Assembly (NCBI GenBank): GCA_022969175.1
Contig: JALJPB010000012.1
Coordinates: 29,475-93,474, forward strand
DNA length: 64,000 nucleotides
Source: Colwellia sp.
GTDB taxonomy: Bacteria > Pseudomonadota > Gammaproteobacteria > Enterobacterales > Alteromonadaceae
Direction: 5' to 3'
Shown: positions 33,215 to 43,557 of the stretch, in pieces
How positions within the stretch are numbered: the first letter of the stretch is position 1
Layout of the letters: every line of letters starts with the position of its first letter
The notes under the pieces: model-generated
What the model was told of the DNA's origin: nothing
The model's input: the letters and a program-made list of their open reading frames with translations, nothing else
Databases searched by the model: none
Made by a program: the position numbers and the translations under genes

Positions 33215-33922
33215 ATGACACCACAAAGACACCAGCGCATTAAAGACATGTTAGACAAACGCCAGCCGGATTTAACGGTATGTATGGAAGGTGTGCATAA
33301 AACTCATAACCTCGCTGCCGTGGTTAGAACCTGTGATGCCATAGGCGTTAGTGATGTGCATGCCATTTGGAAAAATGAGCAAATGCAAGTACGTGGTGGC
33401 AGTGCGGCAGGTAGTCATAATTGGATTGATGTTCATAATTACAGTCAAACAAAAGACGCCATCAACACCCTTAAAGCACAAGGTATGCAAATATTAGTGA
33501 CTAACCTTTCTGATACTGCAGTAGATTTTCGTGACATTGATTACACCAAACCAACGGCAATAATTTTGGGCCAAGAAAAGTTTGGCGCATCTGATACTGC
33601 CTTAGCCATGGCTGATCAAGATATTGTTATTCCTATGGTTGGCATGGTGCAATCGCTTAACGTGTCGGTTGCTTGTTCAGTAGTACTCTACGAAGCCCAA
33701 CGCCAGCGTCAAATTGCCGGTATGTACGACAAACCAACATTGCCAGAGCAACGCCGTCAGAAAGTTTTATTTGAAGGTGGGCATCCAATATTTGCTGAAG
33801 CATGCCAGCGTAAAGGTTTGCCTTACCCTGTAATTGATGAAGACGGACAAATTGTCGCGAGTGAAGGCTGGTGGCAGAAAATGCAAATGAATAAGAGTGC
33901 TTGGCAAAGCCTTGATGACTAA
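33215..33922 (+). CDS. trmH: tRNA (guanosine(18)-2'-O)-methyltransferase
   Basis: 235 residues of the SPOUT superfamily. Motif 1 NLAAVVRTCDAIG (near 28-40), motif 2 IILGQEKFGASD (near 115-126) and motif 3 IPMVGMVQSLNVSVACSVVLYEA (near 137-160) form the SAM-binding trefoil knot. It methylates the D-loop G18 ribose of tRNA. The 3' end overlaps the recG start by 8 bp (ATGACTAA), indicating translational coupling. Confidence 0.95.
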   Translation: MTPQRHQRIKDMLDKRQPDLTVCMEGVHKTHNLAAVVRTCDAIGVSDVHAIWKNEQMQVRGGSAAGSHNWIDVHNYSQTKDAINTLKAQGMQILVTNLSDTAVDFRDIDYTKPTAIILGQEKFGASDTALAMADQDIVIPMVGMVQSLNVSVACSVVLYEAQRQRQIAGMYDKPTLPEQRRQKVLFEGGHPIFAEACQRKGLPYPVIDEDGQIVASEGWWQKMQMNKSAWQSLDD

Positions 33923-36020
33923 AAAACCTCAGCTTAATGGAATAAGCAACCTTGCCCATACACCAATCACCGTTTTAAAAGGTGTCGGTCCGGGCATGGC
34001 TAAAAAACTTGAAAAAATAAACCTGCATACTCTGCAAGATTTGTTATTTCACCTACCACTGCGCTACGAAGACAGAACACGCATTACCACCATTCGTGAT
34101 TTATTACCCGGCACCCATACTAATATTATCGGTGAGATCACCGATAACCAAATCATTAACGGCAAACGCCGTATGTTAGTTGTTAGCCTCAATGATGGAA
34201 CTGGCTCCATCAACCTGAGATTTTTCCATTTTTCTGCTAATCAAAAAAATAGTTTATCAATAGGTACTAGTATCCGATGTTATGGCGAAATTAATCGTGG
34301 TCCACGTGGTTTTGAAATAGTTCATCCTGAATACAAATCACTTGATCAAGACCAGCCACTAACGCCAGTTGAAGAAACTTTAACCCCTGTTTACCCAACA
34401 ACCGATGGTCTAAGACAAGTTTCACTGAGAATGCTTACCGACCAAGCATTAATTCGATTAACACGAGGCCAAGTAGAAGAGTTATTACCGCAAGAGTTTG
34501 TCCTTGAGTCGTATTCGTTAGCACAAGCATTAGCCTTAATTCATCGGCCACCACCAGAAACATCTGTTATTCAATTAGAAGAAGGTAAACATCCAGCCCA
34601 GATCAGGCTTATAAAAGAAGAATTGATTGCCCATAACTTGAGTATGTTAAAACTCAGACAAAGTGTAGTACAACACCAAGCGGTGAGTTTAACGATAGAT
34701 GAACAACTCAATCAAGACTTTTTAGCGCAACTACCTTTTACACCGACAAATGCTCAGGCACGGGTTACTAAAGAAATTCGGCTAGATTTAGCCAAAAACA
34801 CGCCAATGCTTCGTTTAGTACAAGGTGATGTTGGCTCAGGTAAAACCTTAGTAGCAGGTTTGGCGGCATTAACCGCAATTGGCCAAGGCTATCAAGTAGC
34901 TTTAATGGCACCTACCGAAATATTAGCCGAACAGCATGCTATTAATTTTCAGAAATGGTTTGAGCCGCTCAAGATTAACGTTGGTTGGTTAGCAGGAAAA
35001 ACTAAAGCGAAAGCCAAACGAGCAGCTTTAGAAAATATCGCCAGTGGTGATATGCAATTAGTTATTGGCACCCATGCCTTATTTCAAGAAAAAGTGGTAT
35101 TTAACAAACTCACGTTAATTATTATTGATGAGCAACATAAGTTTGGTGTACATCAGCGATTGTCATTACGAGAGAAAGGGGCATTTGAGGGCAATTATCC
35201 CCACCAGTTAATTATGACCGCCACCCCTATTCCGCGCACATTGGCGATGACTGCTTATGCAGATTTAGACACTTCAATAATTGACGAGTTGCCGCCAGGT
35301 CGAACTCCCATTACGACAGTTGCGCTGCCCGATACTCGCCGAGACGATGTGATTGAACGTATTCGCCAAAGTGCAATAAGTGATAATAGGCAAGCCTACT
35401 GGGTATGTACTTTAATTGAAGAATCGGAAGTGCTGCAATGCCAAGCAGCCGAAGATACCGCGCAATATTTAAAAGCTCAGTTGAGTGAATTAAACATTGG
35501 CTTAGTGCATGGCAGAATGAAAGCGGTTGAAAAACAAGAGATAATGGAAAGCTTTAAAGCTGGAGAGTTACAGTTATTAGTGGCAACCACGGTAATTGAA
35601 GTTGGTGTTGATGTCCCTAACGCCAGTTTAATGGTGATTGAAAACCCTGAGCGCTTAGGCCTTGCGCAGTTACACCAACTTAGAGGTCGAGTAGGTCGTG
35701 GTAGTATCGCCTCTCATTGTGTATTGATGTACAAAAGCCCACTTTCTAAAACAGCTGTTAAACGGCTAAAAGTACTGAGAGAATCAAATGACGGTTTTGT
35801 TATTGCTGAAAAAGATTTAGAGATACGCGGCCCTGGTGAGCTTTTAGGTACTCGTCAAACGGGTTTAGCCGAGTTAAAAATTGCCGATCTTGTTCGTGAT
35901 GCCGCACTTATTCCTGAGATTCAACAAACTGCCTATATGATATGGCAGAAGTACCCTGAAAATGCTATCGCGTTAATTAACCGATGGTTAGCTAATCGGG
36001 AGCAATATTCTAACGCTTAG
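33915..36020 (+). CDS. recG: ATP-dependent DNA helicase RecG
   Basis: 701 residues from the ATG at 33915 (a GTG six codons upstream at 33897 is also in frame, but the ATG fits the family start). N-terminal wedge/OB domain (LTGVG-like LKGVGPGMAKKLEKINLHTLQDLLFHLPLRYEDRT), then helicase motifs: Walker A GDVGSGKTLVA (near 306), DEQH-type IIDEQHKFG (near 400), ATPIPRTLAMT, and GRVGRG with the RecG-specific tail. It branch-migrates stalled forks and D-loops. It is the last gene of the gmk cluster order. Confidence 0.96.
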   Translation: MTKKPQLNGISNLAHTPITVLKGVGPGMAKKLEKINLHTLQDLLFHLPLRYEDRTRITTIRDLLPGTHTNIIGEITDNQIINGKRRMLVVSLNDGTGSINLRFFHFSANQKNSLSIGTSIRCYGEINRGPRGFEIVHPEYKSLDQDQPLTPVEETLTPVYPTTDGLRQVSLRMLTDQALIRLTRGQVEELLPQEFVLESYSLAQALALIHRPPPETSVIQLEEGKHPAQIRLIKEELIAHNLSMLKLRQSVVQHQAVSLTIDEQLNQDFLAQLPFTPTNAQARVTKEIRLDLAKNTPMLRLVQGDVGSGKTLVAGLAALTAIGQGYQVALMAPTEILAEQHAINFQKWFEPLKINVGWLAGKTKAKAKRAALENIASGDMQLVIGTHALFQEKVVFNKLTLIIIDEQHKFGVHQRLSLREKGAFEGNYPHQLIMTATPIPRTLAMTAYADLDTSIIDELPPGRTPITTVALPDTRRDDVIERIRQSAISDNRQAYWVCTLIEESEVLQCQAAEDTAQYLKAQLSELNIGLVHGRMKAVEKQEIMESFKAGELQLLVATTVIEVGVDVPNASLMVIENPERLGLAQLHQLRGRVGRGSIASHCVLMYKSPLSKTAVKRLKVLRESNDGFVIAEKDLEIRGPGELLGTRQTGLAELKIADLVRDAALIPEIQQTAYMIWQKYPENAIALINRWLANREQYSNA

Positions 36021-36444
36021 CATGTTTTACTCAAAAGCTTGCTGTAATGATTATTTATCTGATCAGGCATTACAAACTAAAGCAATCACATCAACTGATA
36101 ATCTCACATCTTCACATTTTCTGAAAACTTCTGTTACAACAATTTTCTGATACCAATAATATTCTTCAACAAACATCGTTGAGAGTTAATTAATAGCCGT
36201 TACTCAAGGTTCTATGGACTCTACTGCTTTTTTAGCACTGTGTTATTAACCAAATTTTACCCTCCCGTCAACTCAACCTTACCTTTTATTGCACTATTGC
36301 ATGAAAAATACAATATATACTATTTACATATTAATACAATTTATAGTATAAATAATACCAAGCGTTATTTGTACTATAAATAACACTTATTTGAAACATG
36401 AACAATTATAAACAAAACACTAACAAAACACTGGGAGAATAGTC
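36021..36444. other. Intergenic region before the second TonB receptor
   Basis: About 420 bp, very AT-rich towards the receptor, with no gene. It holds a long dyad at 36342-36378 (listed separately) and a weaker inverted pair TTCAAC/GTTGAG near 36168-36183. A TACTATTTACA copy near 36318 repeats part of the dyad arm. Confidence 0.5.
36342..36378. promoter_or_regulatory. Candidate operator upstream of the TIGR01782-type receptor
   Basis: Arms TATAGTATAAATAA (36342-36355) and TTATTTGTACTATA (36365-36378) are complementary at all but one position, with a 9-bp spacer TACCAAGCG. It lies 67 bp before the GTG start, where it could overlap the promoter. Likely a dimeric repressor site or an RNA leader hairpin; the regulator is not in view. 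Confidence 0.45.
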
Positions 36445-39168
36445 GTGAACAAGAACAAAACCTTCAAACTTAGGTATTTATCTTCACTGGTTATGCTGAA
36501 CCTTGGCTTGTCTTATGGCGCAATGGCCGCAGAAGAAACAACAACTGAAAAAGAAATAAAAGATGAAACGGAAGTCATCGTGGTATCAGGCATACGTGGA
36601 AGCTTGATAAAATCACAAGATATAAAAATGAGCGCTGATACTATAGTTGATGCCATAACTTCAGAAGACATTGGTAAATTTCCAGATCAGAACGTTGCCG
36701 AATCTCTACAGCGTATTACTGGTGTAGCAATTGACCGCAAAGGTGGTGAAGGCCAGCTTATTACCGTACGTGGTATGGGGCCAGAATTTACTTCAGTACT
36801 ATTGAATAACCGTACTTTAGCCACCACTAGCGGTGGTCGAGCATTTAGTTTTGATATTTTAGCCTCTGAGCTTATTAGTGGTGCAGAAGTTTATAAAACA
36901 CAATCTTCACACATGCAAGAAGGTGCCATTGGTGCAACAGTTAACATAACGACCTTTAGACCTTTTGATATTCCAGGTTTTAAAGCAATTGGTACAGCAA
37001 AAGCACAATATGATGATATGACCGGAGAAGTTGCACCACAGTTTTCAGGCTTAATCAGTAATACCTTCGATAATGATAAGTTTGGCGTACTTTTCTCTTT
37101 TGCTCATAACGAACGAAAAAGCCGTTACGACAGTGCCAATACTGCCTATTATTGGCATACCGACTTAACCATGGATGATGGTACTTATTATGATGATGTC
37201 TATTTCCCACAAAACTATGATCAAATAGCGCAAACGGAAGAAAGAACACGTAATAATGCAAATGCGGTTTTTCAATACAGGCCCAATGATAACCTTGAAT
37301 TTACTGTCGATGCACTTTATTCAAAATATGATGTTGAGTACCGGCAAGACATTTTAGCGCATTGGTTTACTAAAGATCAGTTAACCGATGTACAGTTAGA
37401 TGATAATGGCACAATAGTTAAACTATCCATGGGTAAAAGCAGTAACAGCGATGTTATGGTGCGCCAATCCAAAACCAGTAATGAACTTATTGCTCTTGGA
37501 TTCAACGCAGACTGGCAAGTAACTGGTGATTTAAATTTAAACTTTGATGTTAGTTACTCTGAGGCTGAATCTGATCCTAAAGCAGGTTCAACTGATACTG
37601 TTGCTTCAAGACCTGGTGATTATACCTATGATCGAAGTTCCGGTGCTCAATTACCTGAATTAACTTTTGATCGAGATCAATCAACCAGTGGTTTAAAAGC
37701 AGGCTGGGGGGAGCGTTTTGGCTCTGCTATTAAAGATGAAGTACTAGAAGCTAAAATTGATGCCGAATGGATGCTTGATGCTGGACCATTATCAAAAATT
37801 GGTTTTGGTGTTATGTCATCTGACAGGACCTTATCAAGTAAATATAATAAAACAATTCGTCCTATGCCTTGGTTATGGGGTGATAACAGTACACCGATCA
37901 TTTTACCAGAAAGTATGTTTACTACCTATGATGCTGATGGCTTTTTATCTGCTGGCAGTGGTAACCCAGAACAATCTTGGTTGTCCTTTAATTCTGAAGA
38001 CTTCTTTGACTACTTAATCTCTCCTGAGGTGGTAGCACAAATGGATGACCCGGCTTATACCCAAGAATTAATTGATGTAAATAATGGTTTTAGCATGTAT
38101 CAGGTGCCAGAGACTTATGAAGTTAATGAAGCGTTAGTTGCTTTTTATACTGATACATATTTTGATGGTGAAATAGCTGATATGTCATGGTCAATTACTG
38201 CAGGCATACGTTATGTTGAAACTAGCAGTACTTCAAAAGGATTTGCCATTCCTTTATTAGATTTAGAGCCTTCGGTAGGAAAGCCAGGTTTTGTTAATGC
38301 TATTGAAGGGAATGATTATACCCCTATTACCATTAAGCATAAGTATGACAATTGGTTACCTAGCTTTAACGCTAAACTCGATATTACCGATGAAATAATT
38401 GCCCGTTTTGCTTATTCAAATAGTATTACCCGTCCTGAGCTTGATGAAATGTCACCTGAATCTAGCTATAACGGTGGCGATGTTAACCATTTAACAGGAT
38501 CGGGGGCTAACCCTGCTTTAATGCCATTTGAGTCGACAAATTTCGATTTAGGACTAGAGTGGTATTATGGCGAAGGTAGTTATGCGGCTATCGCTATGTT
38601 TACCAAAGACGTTGATGGTTATCTAGATACCGATGAAGTTGATGAAGTAGTTGTTGTGCCAAGTGGAACTTATGATTATAAAATTTCTCGCCCAGTAAAT
38701 GCAGACCAAGCCGATATTGAAGGCTATGAAATTGCCATACAGCATATGTTTACTAGCCTGCCAGCACCTTTTGATGGCTTAGGTATTATTGCCAATAAAA
38801 CCTTTGTAGATAGTGACTCAACGGCTGATGAAGGCGAAACGTCTTTACCATTAGTTGGTTTAGGTGATACAGCTAACTTAATCTTGTTCTATGAAAAAGA
38901 TGGCTTGCAATTACGTGTAGCATGGAACCAACGTGATCGTTTTATGCAATCTAAACCACGATCATGGCGCGATGGTCACTATGTAGAAGATTATGCGCAA
39001 GTGGATCTTAGTGGTAGTTATGACATCAATGAACACTTAACAGTTTTCTTTGAAGGCATCAATGTTACTAATGAGTTATATATCACCACAGCAAAATATA
39101 AAAATCAGTATTTAGATATTACTGAAAATGGAGCTCGTTATTCTTTAGGAATTAGAGGCTCATTTTAA
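36445..39168 (+). CDS. TonB-dependent receptor, TIGR01782 type (carbohydrate-associated family)
   Basis: 907 residues from a GTG with GGGAGA eight bases upstream. Signal peptide (about 1-29, ending GAMAA), TonB-box-like EVIVVSGIRGSL, and the plug start SADTIVDAITSEDIGKFPDQNVAESLQRITGV that marks the TIGR01782 family. The barrel ends ARYSLGIRGSF. Members occur in Alteromonadales, Xanthomonas and Caulobacter, often in carbohydrate-use loci, but no sugar genes are adjacent here, so the substrate is open. It is a single-gene unit with a strong terminator. Confidence 0.93.
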   Translation: MNKNKTFKLRYLSSLVMLNLGLSYGAMAAEETTTEKEIKDETEVIVVSGIRGSLIKSQDIKMSADTIVDAITSEDIGKFPDQNVAESLQRITGVAIDRKGGEGQLITVRGMGPEFTSVLLNNRTLATTSGGRAFSFDILASELISGAEVYKTQSSHMQEGAIGATVNITTFRPFDIPGFKAIGTAKAQYDDMTGEVAPQFSGLISNTFDNDKFGVLFSFAHNERKSRYDSANTAYYWHTDLTMDDGTYYDDVYFPQNYDQIAQTEERTRNNANAVFQYRPNDNLEFTVDALYSKYDVEYRQDILAHWFTKDQLTDVQLDDNGTIVKLSMGKSSNSDVMVRQSKTSNELIALGFNADWQVTGDLNLNFDVSYSEAESDPKAGSTDTVASRPGDYTYDRSSGAQLPELTFDRDQSTSGLKAGWGERFGSAIKDEVLEAKIDAEWMLDAGPLSKIGFGVMSSDRTLSSKYNKTIRPMPWLWGDNSTPIILPESMFTTYDADGFLSAGSGNPEQSWLSFNSEDFFDYLISPEVVAQMDDPAYTQELIDVNNGFSMYQVPETYEVNEALVAFYTDTYFDGEIADMSWSITAGIRYVETSSTSKGFAIPLLDLEPSVGKPGFVNAIEGNDYTPITIKHKYDNWLPSFNAKLDITDEIIARFAYSNSITRPELDEMSPESSYNGGDVNHLTGSGANPALMPFESTNFDLGLEWYYGEGSYAAIAMFTKDVDGYLDTDEVDEVVVVPSGTYDYKISRPVNADQADIEGYEIAIQHMFTSLPAPFDGLGIIANKTFVDSDSTADEGETSLPLVGLGDTANLILFYEKDGLQLRVAWNQRDRFMQSKPRSWRDGHYVEDYAQVDLSGSYDINEHLTVFFEGINVTNELYITTAKYKNQYLDITENGARYSLGIRGSF

Positions 39169-39197
39169 GGTAAACTAGAATAGTAGTATTTCAACTC

Positions 39198-39220
39198 AAG
39201 GGTGCATCTGCACCCTTTTT
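39198..39220 (+). terminator. Intrinsic terminator after the TIGR01782-type receptor
   Basis: AAGGGTGC-ATCT-GCACCCTT followed by TTTATTTTT, 30 bp after the stop codon. Highly stable, and placed between convergent genes. Confidence 0.92.
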
Positions 39221-39274
39221 ATTTTTCTATGCTATGCCAAAGTATATCTAAAACTAATTCTGCTAATCATCAAA

Positions 39275-42103
39275 TCAACTGCCTGTTAATATTGAATTTT
39301 TAATGGTGTTGTACAATAAAACTGCCTGCTTTTTTTCTAAAAAATTTGTTTCAGTTTCAATAGCGTACTCCAATTCATTAATGGCTTCTTTAGCTCTATC
39401 TAATTTAAATAAAACATACCCTAAGTGATACCTTACACTAGGATCTCTACCATTAAATGAACGTGCTTGACGTAAGCTTGATAACGCTTGATCATATTCT
39501 TTTTTGTGAGCAAGTATCCATCCGTAAGTATCTAGAATTTGAGCTGACTTTGGCTTTAATAACTTGGCTTGTTTGGCATAACCGAATGCCTCATCAATAT
39601 CTTGATACATAGTAGCAAAAGCCAAATTATTAAGAACATCAGCTTTATTGGGCAAATCTTTGATATCTTTTATTAATAAATATTGTATTCTGGCTTCGTC
39701 AAAACGTGAATAAAGCAGATAGAAATCAGCTAGTAAGTTTCGATAATAATAATTGTTATTCTGAACCTTCAAAGCCTGAACTATAGAGGTCTCAAAACCT
39801 TCAGTATTTACTCCTCTTAATGCCAAATGGTGGGCTTTAACTAGAGCGATACTATCAGTTTGTGTTAAAGCAAAGGCTGATAAATATAACTGCTGGGCCT
39901 TGGTGAATTTTTTATCCTTTACCGCAATATCAGCTTCAAGTACTAGTAGTTGGCTATTATTCTTAAGTCGCTTTTTTAACGCTGCGACTTTATTTTTTGC
40001 TACCGTTAACTCATTTTCATAATAACTGAGCTTGGCATCAGCAAACTTTACCTTTAAAGAATTTGGCGCTTTCAATAGTGCTTTATTAATCGTTGTTCTT
40101 GCGCCAGAAAGGTTCTCAGCTTTTCGTTGTAAATGACTAACATCAATCATTCTTTCAGCAGAGTCGTTTACCAATTCAGTCAATAGCAAAAGTTGGCTGT
40201 TGGCTTGTTCGAATGCCTTTTTCTCAATATAGACTTTGGCTAAACTTTCAATAACCTCTGGGTTTAACCTATCCCATAACTTTCTACTGAGCAACAAGCT
40301 TAACGCCTGTTCGTACTGACCGGTTAAAGCATATAAATAGCTTAATTGACTATTTGCTTGTTTATTATGCGGTTGATGCTTAAGGACTATTTTAAGTGTA
40401 ACCGCTGCTTCAGTAGATTTCCCCTCTAACATCTGCACCTCTACCAATAACAGTAAAGCGGGTACATTGTCCGGTGTTTGTTTAATTAACTTGGTTAACA
40501 TACCTTTTGCTTGCTGCACTTCCTTATTGATCAAAAATGCCGACGCCATATTATATTGCGCAGTAATATTTTCAGGATTGTTTTGCAGAATATTATGCAA
40601 AATAGCGGCAGCTTGGTGTGGCTTGTTCATTTTTAATAAAGCAGCAGCCATGGCACCTTTCAATTCAACATTGTCAGGAAAGTCTTTCAGCAGTTTTTCG
40701 ATCAATAACCCTGCTTTTATATGCTTTTCAGTGACTAGATATAACTGCACAAGGTAACTGTCAATAGTGAAATCATCTATATCTTTTTGAGCGGACTCCA
40801 GTAAATCAACTGCTTTTTTTACTTCACTACGACTAAATAATAATCGGGCGTTAAGTAATATAAGTTTGGGGTCTGTTTTAAATGAGGTCGGTAAACTTTC
40901 AATCAATGAAGCACAACGTAATAAATAATTACCCTCAAGGTACAAATCACAAAGTATAATGCTTAAGTTTAAATTTTGTGATATCAAAGATTTATTGGCA
41001 TCTAACAAATCTCTGGCTAAGATAGAGGAACCCACCTTTAAATAAGCATTGGTTATAAATGAAATCGCTTGAATATTATCGGGATTAAAAGTGAGGTACT
41101 GCTTCATTTTTCTAATGGCCGTTTCGTAGTTCCCTAAAAGGTAGGCTGAAACAGCATCAATAAAAATAATCCAGTGATACTTTAGCTTAACATCATCTGG
41201 AATAACGCTAATATGTTGATTAAGTTGATTTAGTGTTGCCCTTGCTAATTCTTCGTTGTTTTTTTCAATCAATAAGTTGGCTTTTAATAATTTGGCTCTA
41301 GGATCTGAGGGACTTTTGCTCAGCACTTTTTCTATATAGTCAAAGGCTAAATCATTTTCACCTTGGTTAATATAAAGACTAGCTATTGACCTTAAGGCAT
41401 CAACATAGCTTGGCTTTAACTTTAATGCCTGCTCAAAAGCAGCTAATGCTTTATCTTGATCATTGGTAATTTTATAGCTTTGGCCTCGCAAATACCAAGT
41501 TTTATAAGAGACCGGATCTAGTTCAAGTGCTTGGTTTAATAACTGATGGGCTTTTTCTATATTCTTATCTTTAATATGATACGCCGCCAACCCATTGAGG
41601 GTGGTTGCGGTTTTAGCGAGAGCAAGAGCTTTTTCTAATGATAAAAGTTCTTGTTCGACTTTGTGTAATTTAGCATAAGCTCTAGCATGTAAAATCAACA
41701 AATTTACGCGAGTTTTTTTTGATAACTGCTCACTTACTTGATAGTTTACTACTTCTGTCGACTTGTCTTGCATTAACAGAGCTTCGGCTAAAGGCACCAC
41801 GATAAATTCGCTATCACCACCTAAGACATGAGCTTCTTTTAATACCGATTCTGAGTCAACAAAATAACCTTTAATAAAAAGTATTTTACCCATTAAGATT
41901 TTGCCCGGAACATGATCAGGGTATTCATTAAGGATATTTTTTAGATGAATGTAAGCCGCTTCAAAATCATCATCATTAAAAGCCATTAACGCTTTTTCGA
42001 AGTAGTCTGCTGATACGTTTACATCAGAAGTTTGGGCTTGGGCTTGGGAAAACAGGGGGGAAATCCCCAGTAGCAATAAAAACATTAACCTAGTTTTTTT
42101 CAT
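39275..42103 (-). CDS. prsT: PEP-CTERM system TPR-repeat protein PrsT-like
   Basis: 942 residues: signal peptide (about 1-23, ending AQAQA), then nearly continuous tetratricopeptide repeats to the C-terminus, e.g. AAYIHLKNILNEYPDHVPGK, KAHQLLNQALELDPVSYKTW and DKALAAFEQALKLKPSYVDAL. Length, signal and repeat type match the PrsT family (TIGR02917), a secreted scaffold that accompanies exosortase/PEP-CTERM sorting in exopolysaccharide-forming bacteria. Directly upstream is a PEP-CTERM protein gene, which supports the call. A terminator lies between the two, so it probably has its own promoter. No exosortase is in the window. Confidence 0.85.
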   Translation of the reverse strand: MKKTRLMFLLLLGISPLFSQAQAQTSDVNVSADYFEKALMAFNDDDFEAAYIHLKNILNEYPDHVPGKILMGKILFIKGYFVDSESVLKEAHVLGGDSEFIVVPLAEALLMQDKSTEVVNYQVSEQLSKKTRVNLLILHARAYAKLHKVEQELLSLEKALALAKTATTLNGLAAYHIKDKNIEKAHQLLNQALELDPVSYKTWYLRGQSYKITNDQDKALAAFEQALKLKPSYVDALRSIASLYINQGENDLAFDYIEKVLSKSPSDPRAKLLKANLLIEKNNEELARATLNQLNQHISVIPDDVKLKYHWIIFIDAVSAYLLGNYETAIRKMKQYLTFNPDNIQAISFITNAYLKVGSSILARDLLDANKSLISQNLNLSIILCDLYLEGNYLLRCASLIESLPTSFKTDPKLILLNARLLFSRSEVKKAVDLLESAQKDIDDFTIDSYLVQLYLVTEKHIKAGLLIEKLLKDFPDNVELKGAMAAALLKMNKPHQAAAILHNILQNNPENITAQYNMASAFLINKEVQQAKGMLTKLIKQTPDNVPALLLLVEVQMLEGKSTEAAVTLKIVLKHQPHNKQANSQLSYLYALTGQYEQALSLLLSRKLWDRLNPEVIESLAKVYIEKKAFEQANSQLLLLTELVNDSAERMIDVSHLQRKAENLSGARTTINKALLKAPNSLKVKFADAKLSYYENELTVAKNKVAALKKRLKNNSQLLVLEADIAVKDKKFTKAQQLYLSAFALTQTDSIALVKAHHLALRGVNTEGFETSIVQALKVQNNNYYYRNLLADFYLLYSRFDEARIQYLLIKDIKDLPNKADVLNNLAFATMYQDIDEAFGYAKQAKLLKPKSAQILDTYGWILAHKKEYDQALSSLRQARSFNGRDPSVRYHLGYVLFKLDRAKEAINELEYAIETETNFLEKKQAVLLYNTIKNSILTGS

Positions 42104-42159
42104 TGACCAACCTCTGATTAGTGATGGTTTTACTATCTTGTAGGTAAATAATTTAACAT

Positions 42160-42190
42160 AAAAAAAGCGATCACTTTACAGCAATCGCTT
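42160..42190 (-). terminator. Intrinsic terminator between the PEP-CTERM gene and prsT
   Basis: On the minus strand AAGCGAT pairs with ATCGCTT around a 12-nt loop and is followed by seven T. It begins 27 bp after the PEP-CTERM protein stop codon and should limit read-through into prsT. Confidence 0.85.
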
Positions 42191-42216
42191 AATAAATTTA
42201 TAAAAGCTGTAATCAA

Positions 42217-43542
42217 TTACTCAATATTTTTTCGCCAAAAAATTAGTAGACTTAAGGCAAATAGCCAAACAATACTGGGTTCAGGTATGTCGACTCGAGG
42301 CGTACTAGGTGTTTCAGAACACCTATTCCATCTGTTATTAGACATATTTATTGAGTTACCAATAAACTGAGCACAACCTTGAGCATTAGAAATATTGGTT
42401 TTTGTTCTGTTATCAAAGGCGGCATAGCTTGATGCAACTTCAGTTTGTAAATGGTTACTAGGTCGAGGATTAAAGTCAGTAAAATCCCATAAACCTATGC
42501 CACCCAAAATCACATTTTGCAAATCAAATACGGTATTTTCAGTAGTATAGGTATCAGTAAAAAATATTGCCCCTAATTCATTAATTGGTCGAGTATTTCC
42601 TTGGCTATCGCCTAACATAATTGAAGAGTCGATAAATTTAAAATGACTACCGTCTGCTAGCCTAAAAATAGCTTGCGTACCGAGGTCTGATTTTAATATC
42701 CAATCAGTATTATTTAAATGGAAGAAATCATTACTGCCAGTGAAGTTTAAGTCGATTACCGCATAACCATCATTGTTAGTATCAAGAGCATCAAGGTCGG
42801 TAAACACAATACCGTCAGTTGTAATCGCCCCTGAATACAAATCTTTCATTTCTTGACTATTGTTGGTCCATGTAACATCACTATCAAGAGCAATAAGCCA
42901 ATCTCGAATATCTGCTAGCTCATCTAACAATCCGGTACCCGAGGTAGTTAAATCAGTATTTGTAGTACCATTACTTAGACCTACGCCAGAGTTATCGAGA
43001 TCACCTGAATCTTGGAAATACCTTGCATTACCATCATTACCAGAATCAAAACAGCTACCCGCACTTTGCGTACAATCAACACCACGATTGGCGTATAAAT
43101 CAACATTTGAGGCTTTGTACTCACCTGTTGAGCCAGTAATAGCAACATTACCACTATAATCTATGCCTTCGAATAACGGTCTTGAGCCTGGAAGGTAATT
43201 AGGCTGACCATAAGTAGCACTATCCGTGGGTGGACCAGTATGAGTTTTCCAGCTAGTGGCTTTATTTAGAAAAACACCGGCAGTATTAGGAGCACCATTA
43301 AAAGCCGCATTATGTTCACCTGTACCTGGAGAGCCTGTTGATAAAACTTCTTGATCAGCACCTAATTCTACATTAGACATATCAAAAGAAACTTTTGTCC
43401 CTGTCGCGATGACTAGATACTTTTCAGTTTCAGTGGTAGTAACACCAGCGATAACACTATTACTGTATATAAAGCCTAAAACGCCAATAGAGAGCAATAT
43501 TGTTTTAGGAAAAGTGAACATTTTTTTTTGTAAAACAGGCAC
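42217..43542 (-). CDS. PEP-CTERM sorting-domain surface protein
   Basis: 441 residues from a GTG at 43542, chosen because a strong GGAGGGG lies six bases upstream of it; an ATG five codons earlier (43557) overlaps that site and lacks one of its own. Signal peptide: FPKTILLSIGVLGFIYSNSVIA. The body is Asp/Asn/Thr rich and secreted-looking, with a few Cys pairs. The C-terminus is a full PEP-CTERM signal: PEPSIVW, a hydrophobic helix (LFALSLLIFW) and basic RKN. Exosortase would cleave it and attach it to the surface or release it into the matrix. The function of the body is unknown. Confidence 0.85.
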   Translation of the reverse strand: MPVLQKKMFTFPKTILLSIGVLGFIYSNSVIAGVTTTETEKYLVIATGTKVSFDMSNVELGADQEVLSTGSPGTGEHNAAFNGAPNTAGVFLNKATSWKTHTGPPTDSATYGQPNYLPGSRPLFEGIDYSGNVAITGSTGEYKASNVDLYANRGVDCTQSAGSCFDSGNDGNARYFQDSGDLDNSGVGLSNGTTNTDLTTSGTGLLDELADIRDWLIALDSDVTWTNNSQEMKDLYSGAITTDGIVFTDLDALDTNNDGYAVIDLNFTGSNDFFHLNNTDWILKSDLGTQAIFRLADGSHFKFIDSSIMLGDSQGNTRPINELGAIFFTDTYTTENTVFDLQNVILGGIGLWDFTDFNPRPSNHLQTEVASSYAAFDNRTKTNISNAQGCAQFIGNSINMSNNRWNRCSETPSTPRVDIPEPSIVWLFALSLLIFWRKNIE

Positions 43543-43557
43543 TAGGTACCCCTCCAT

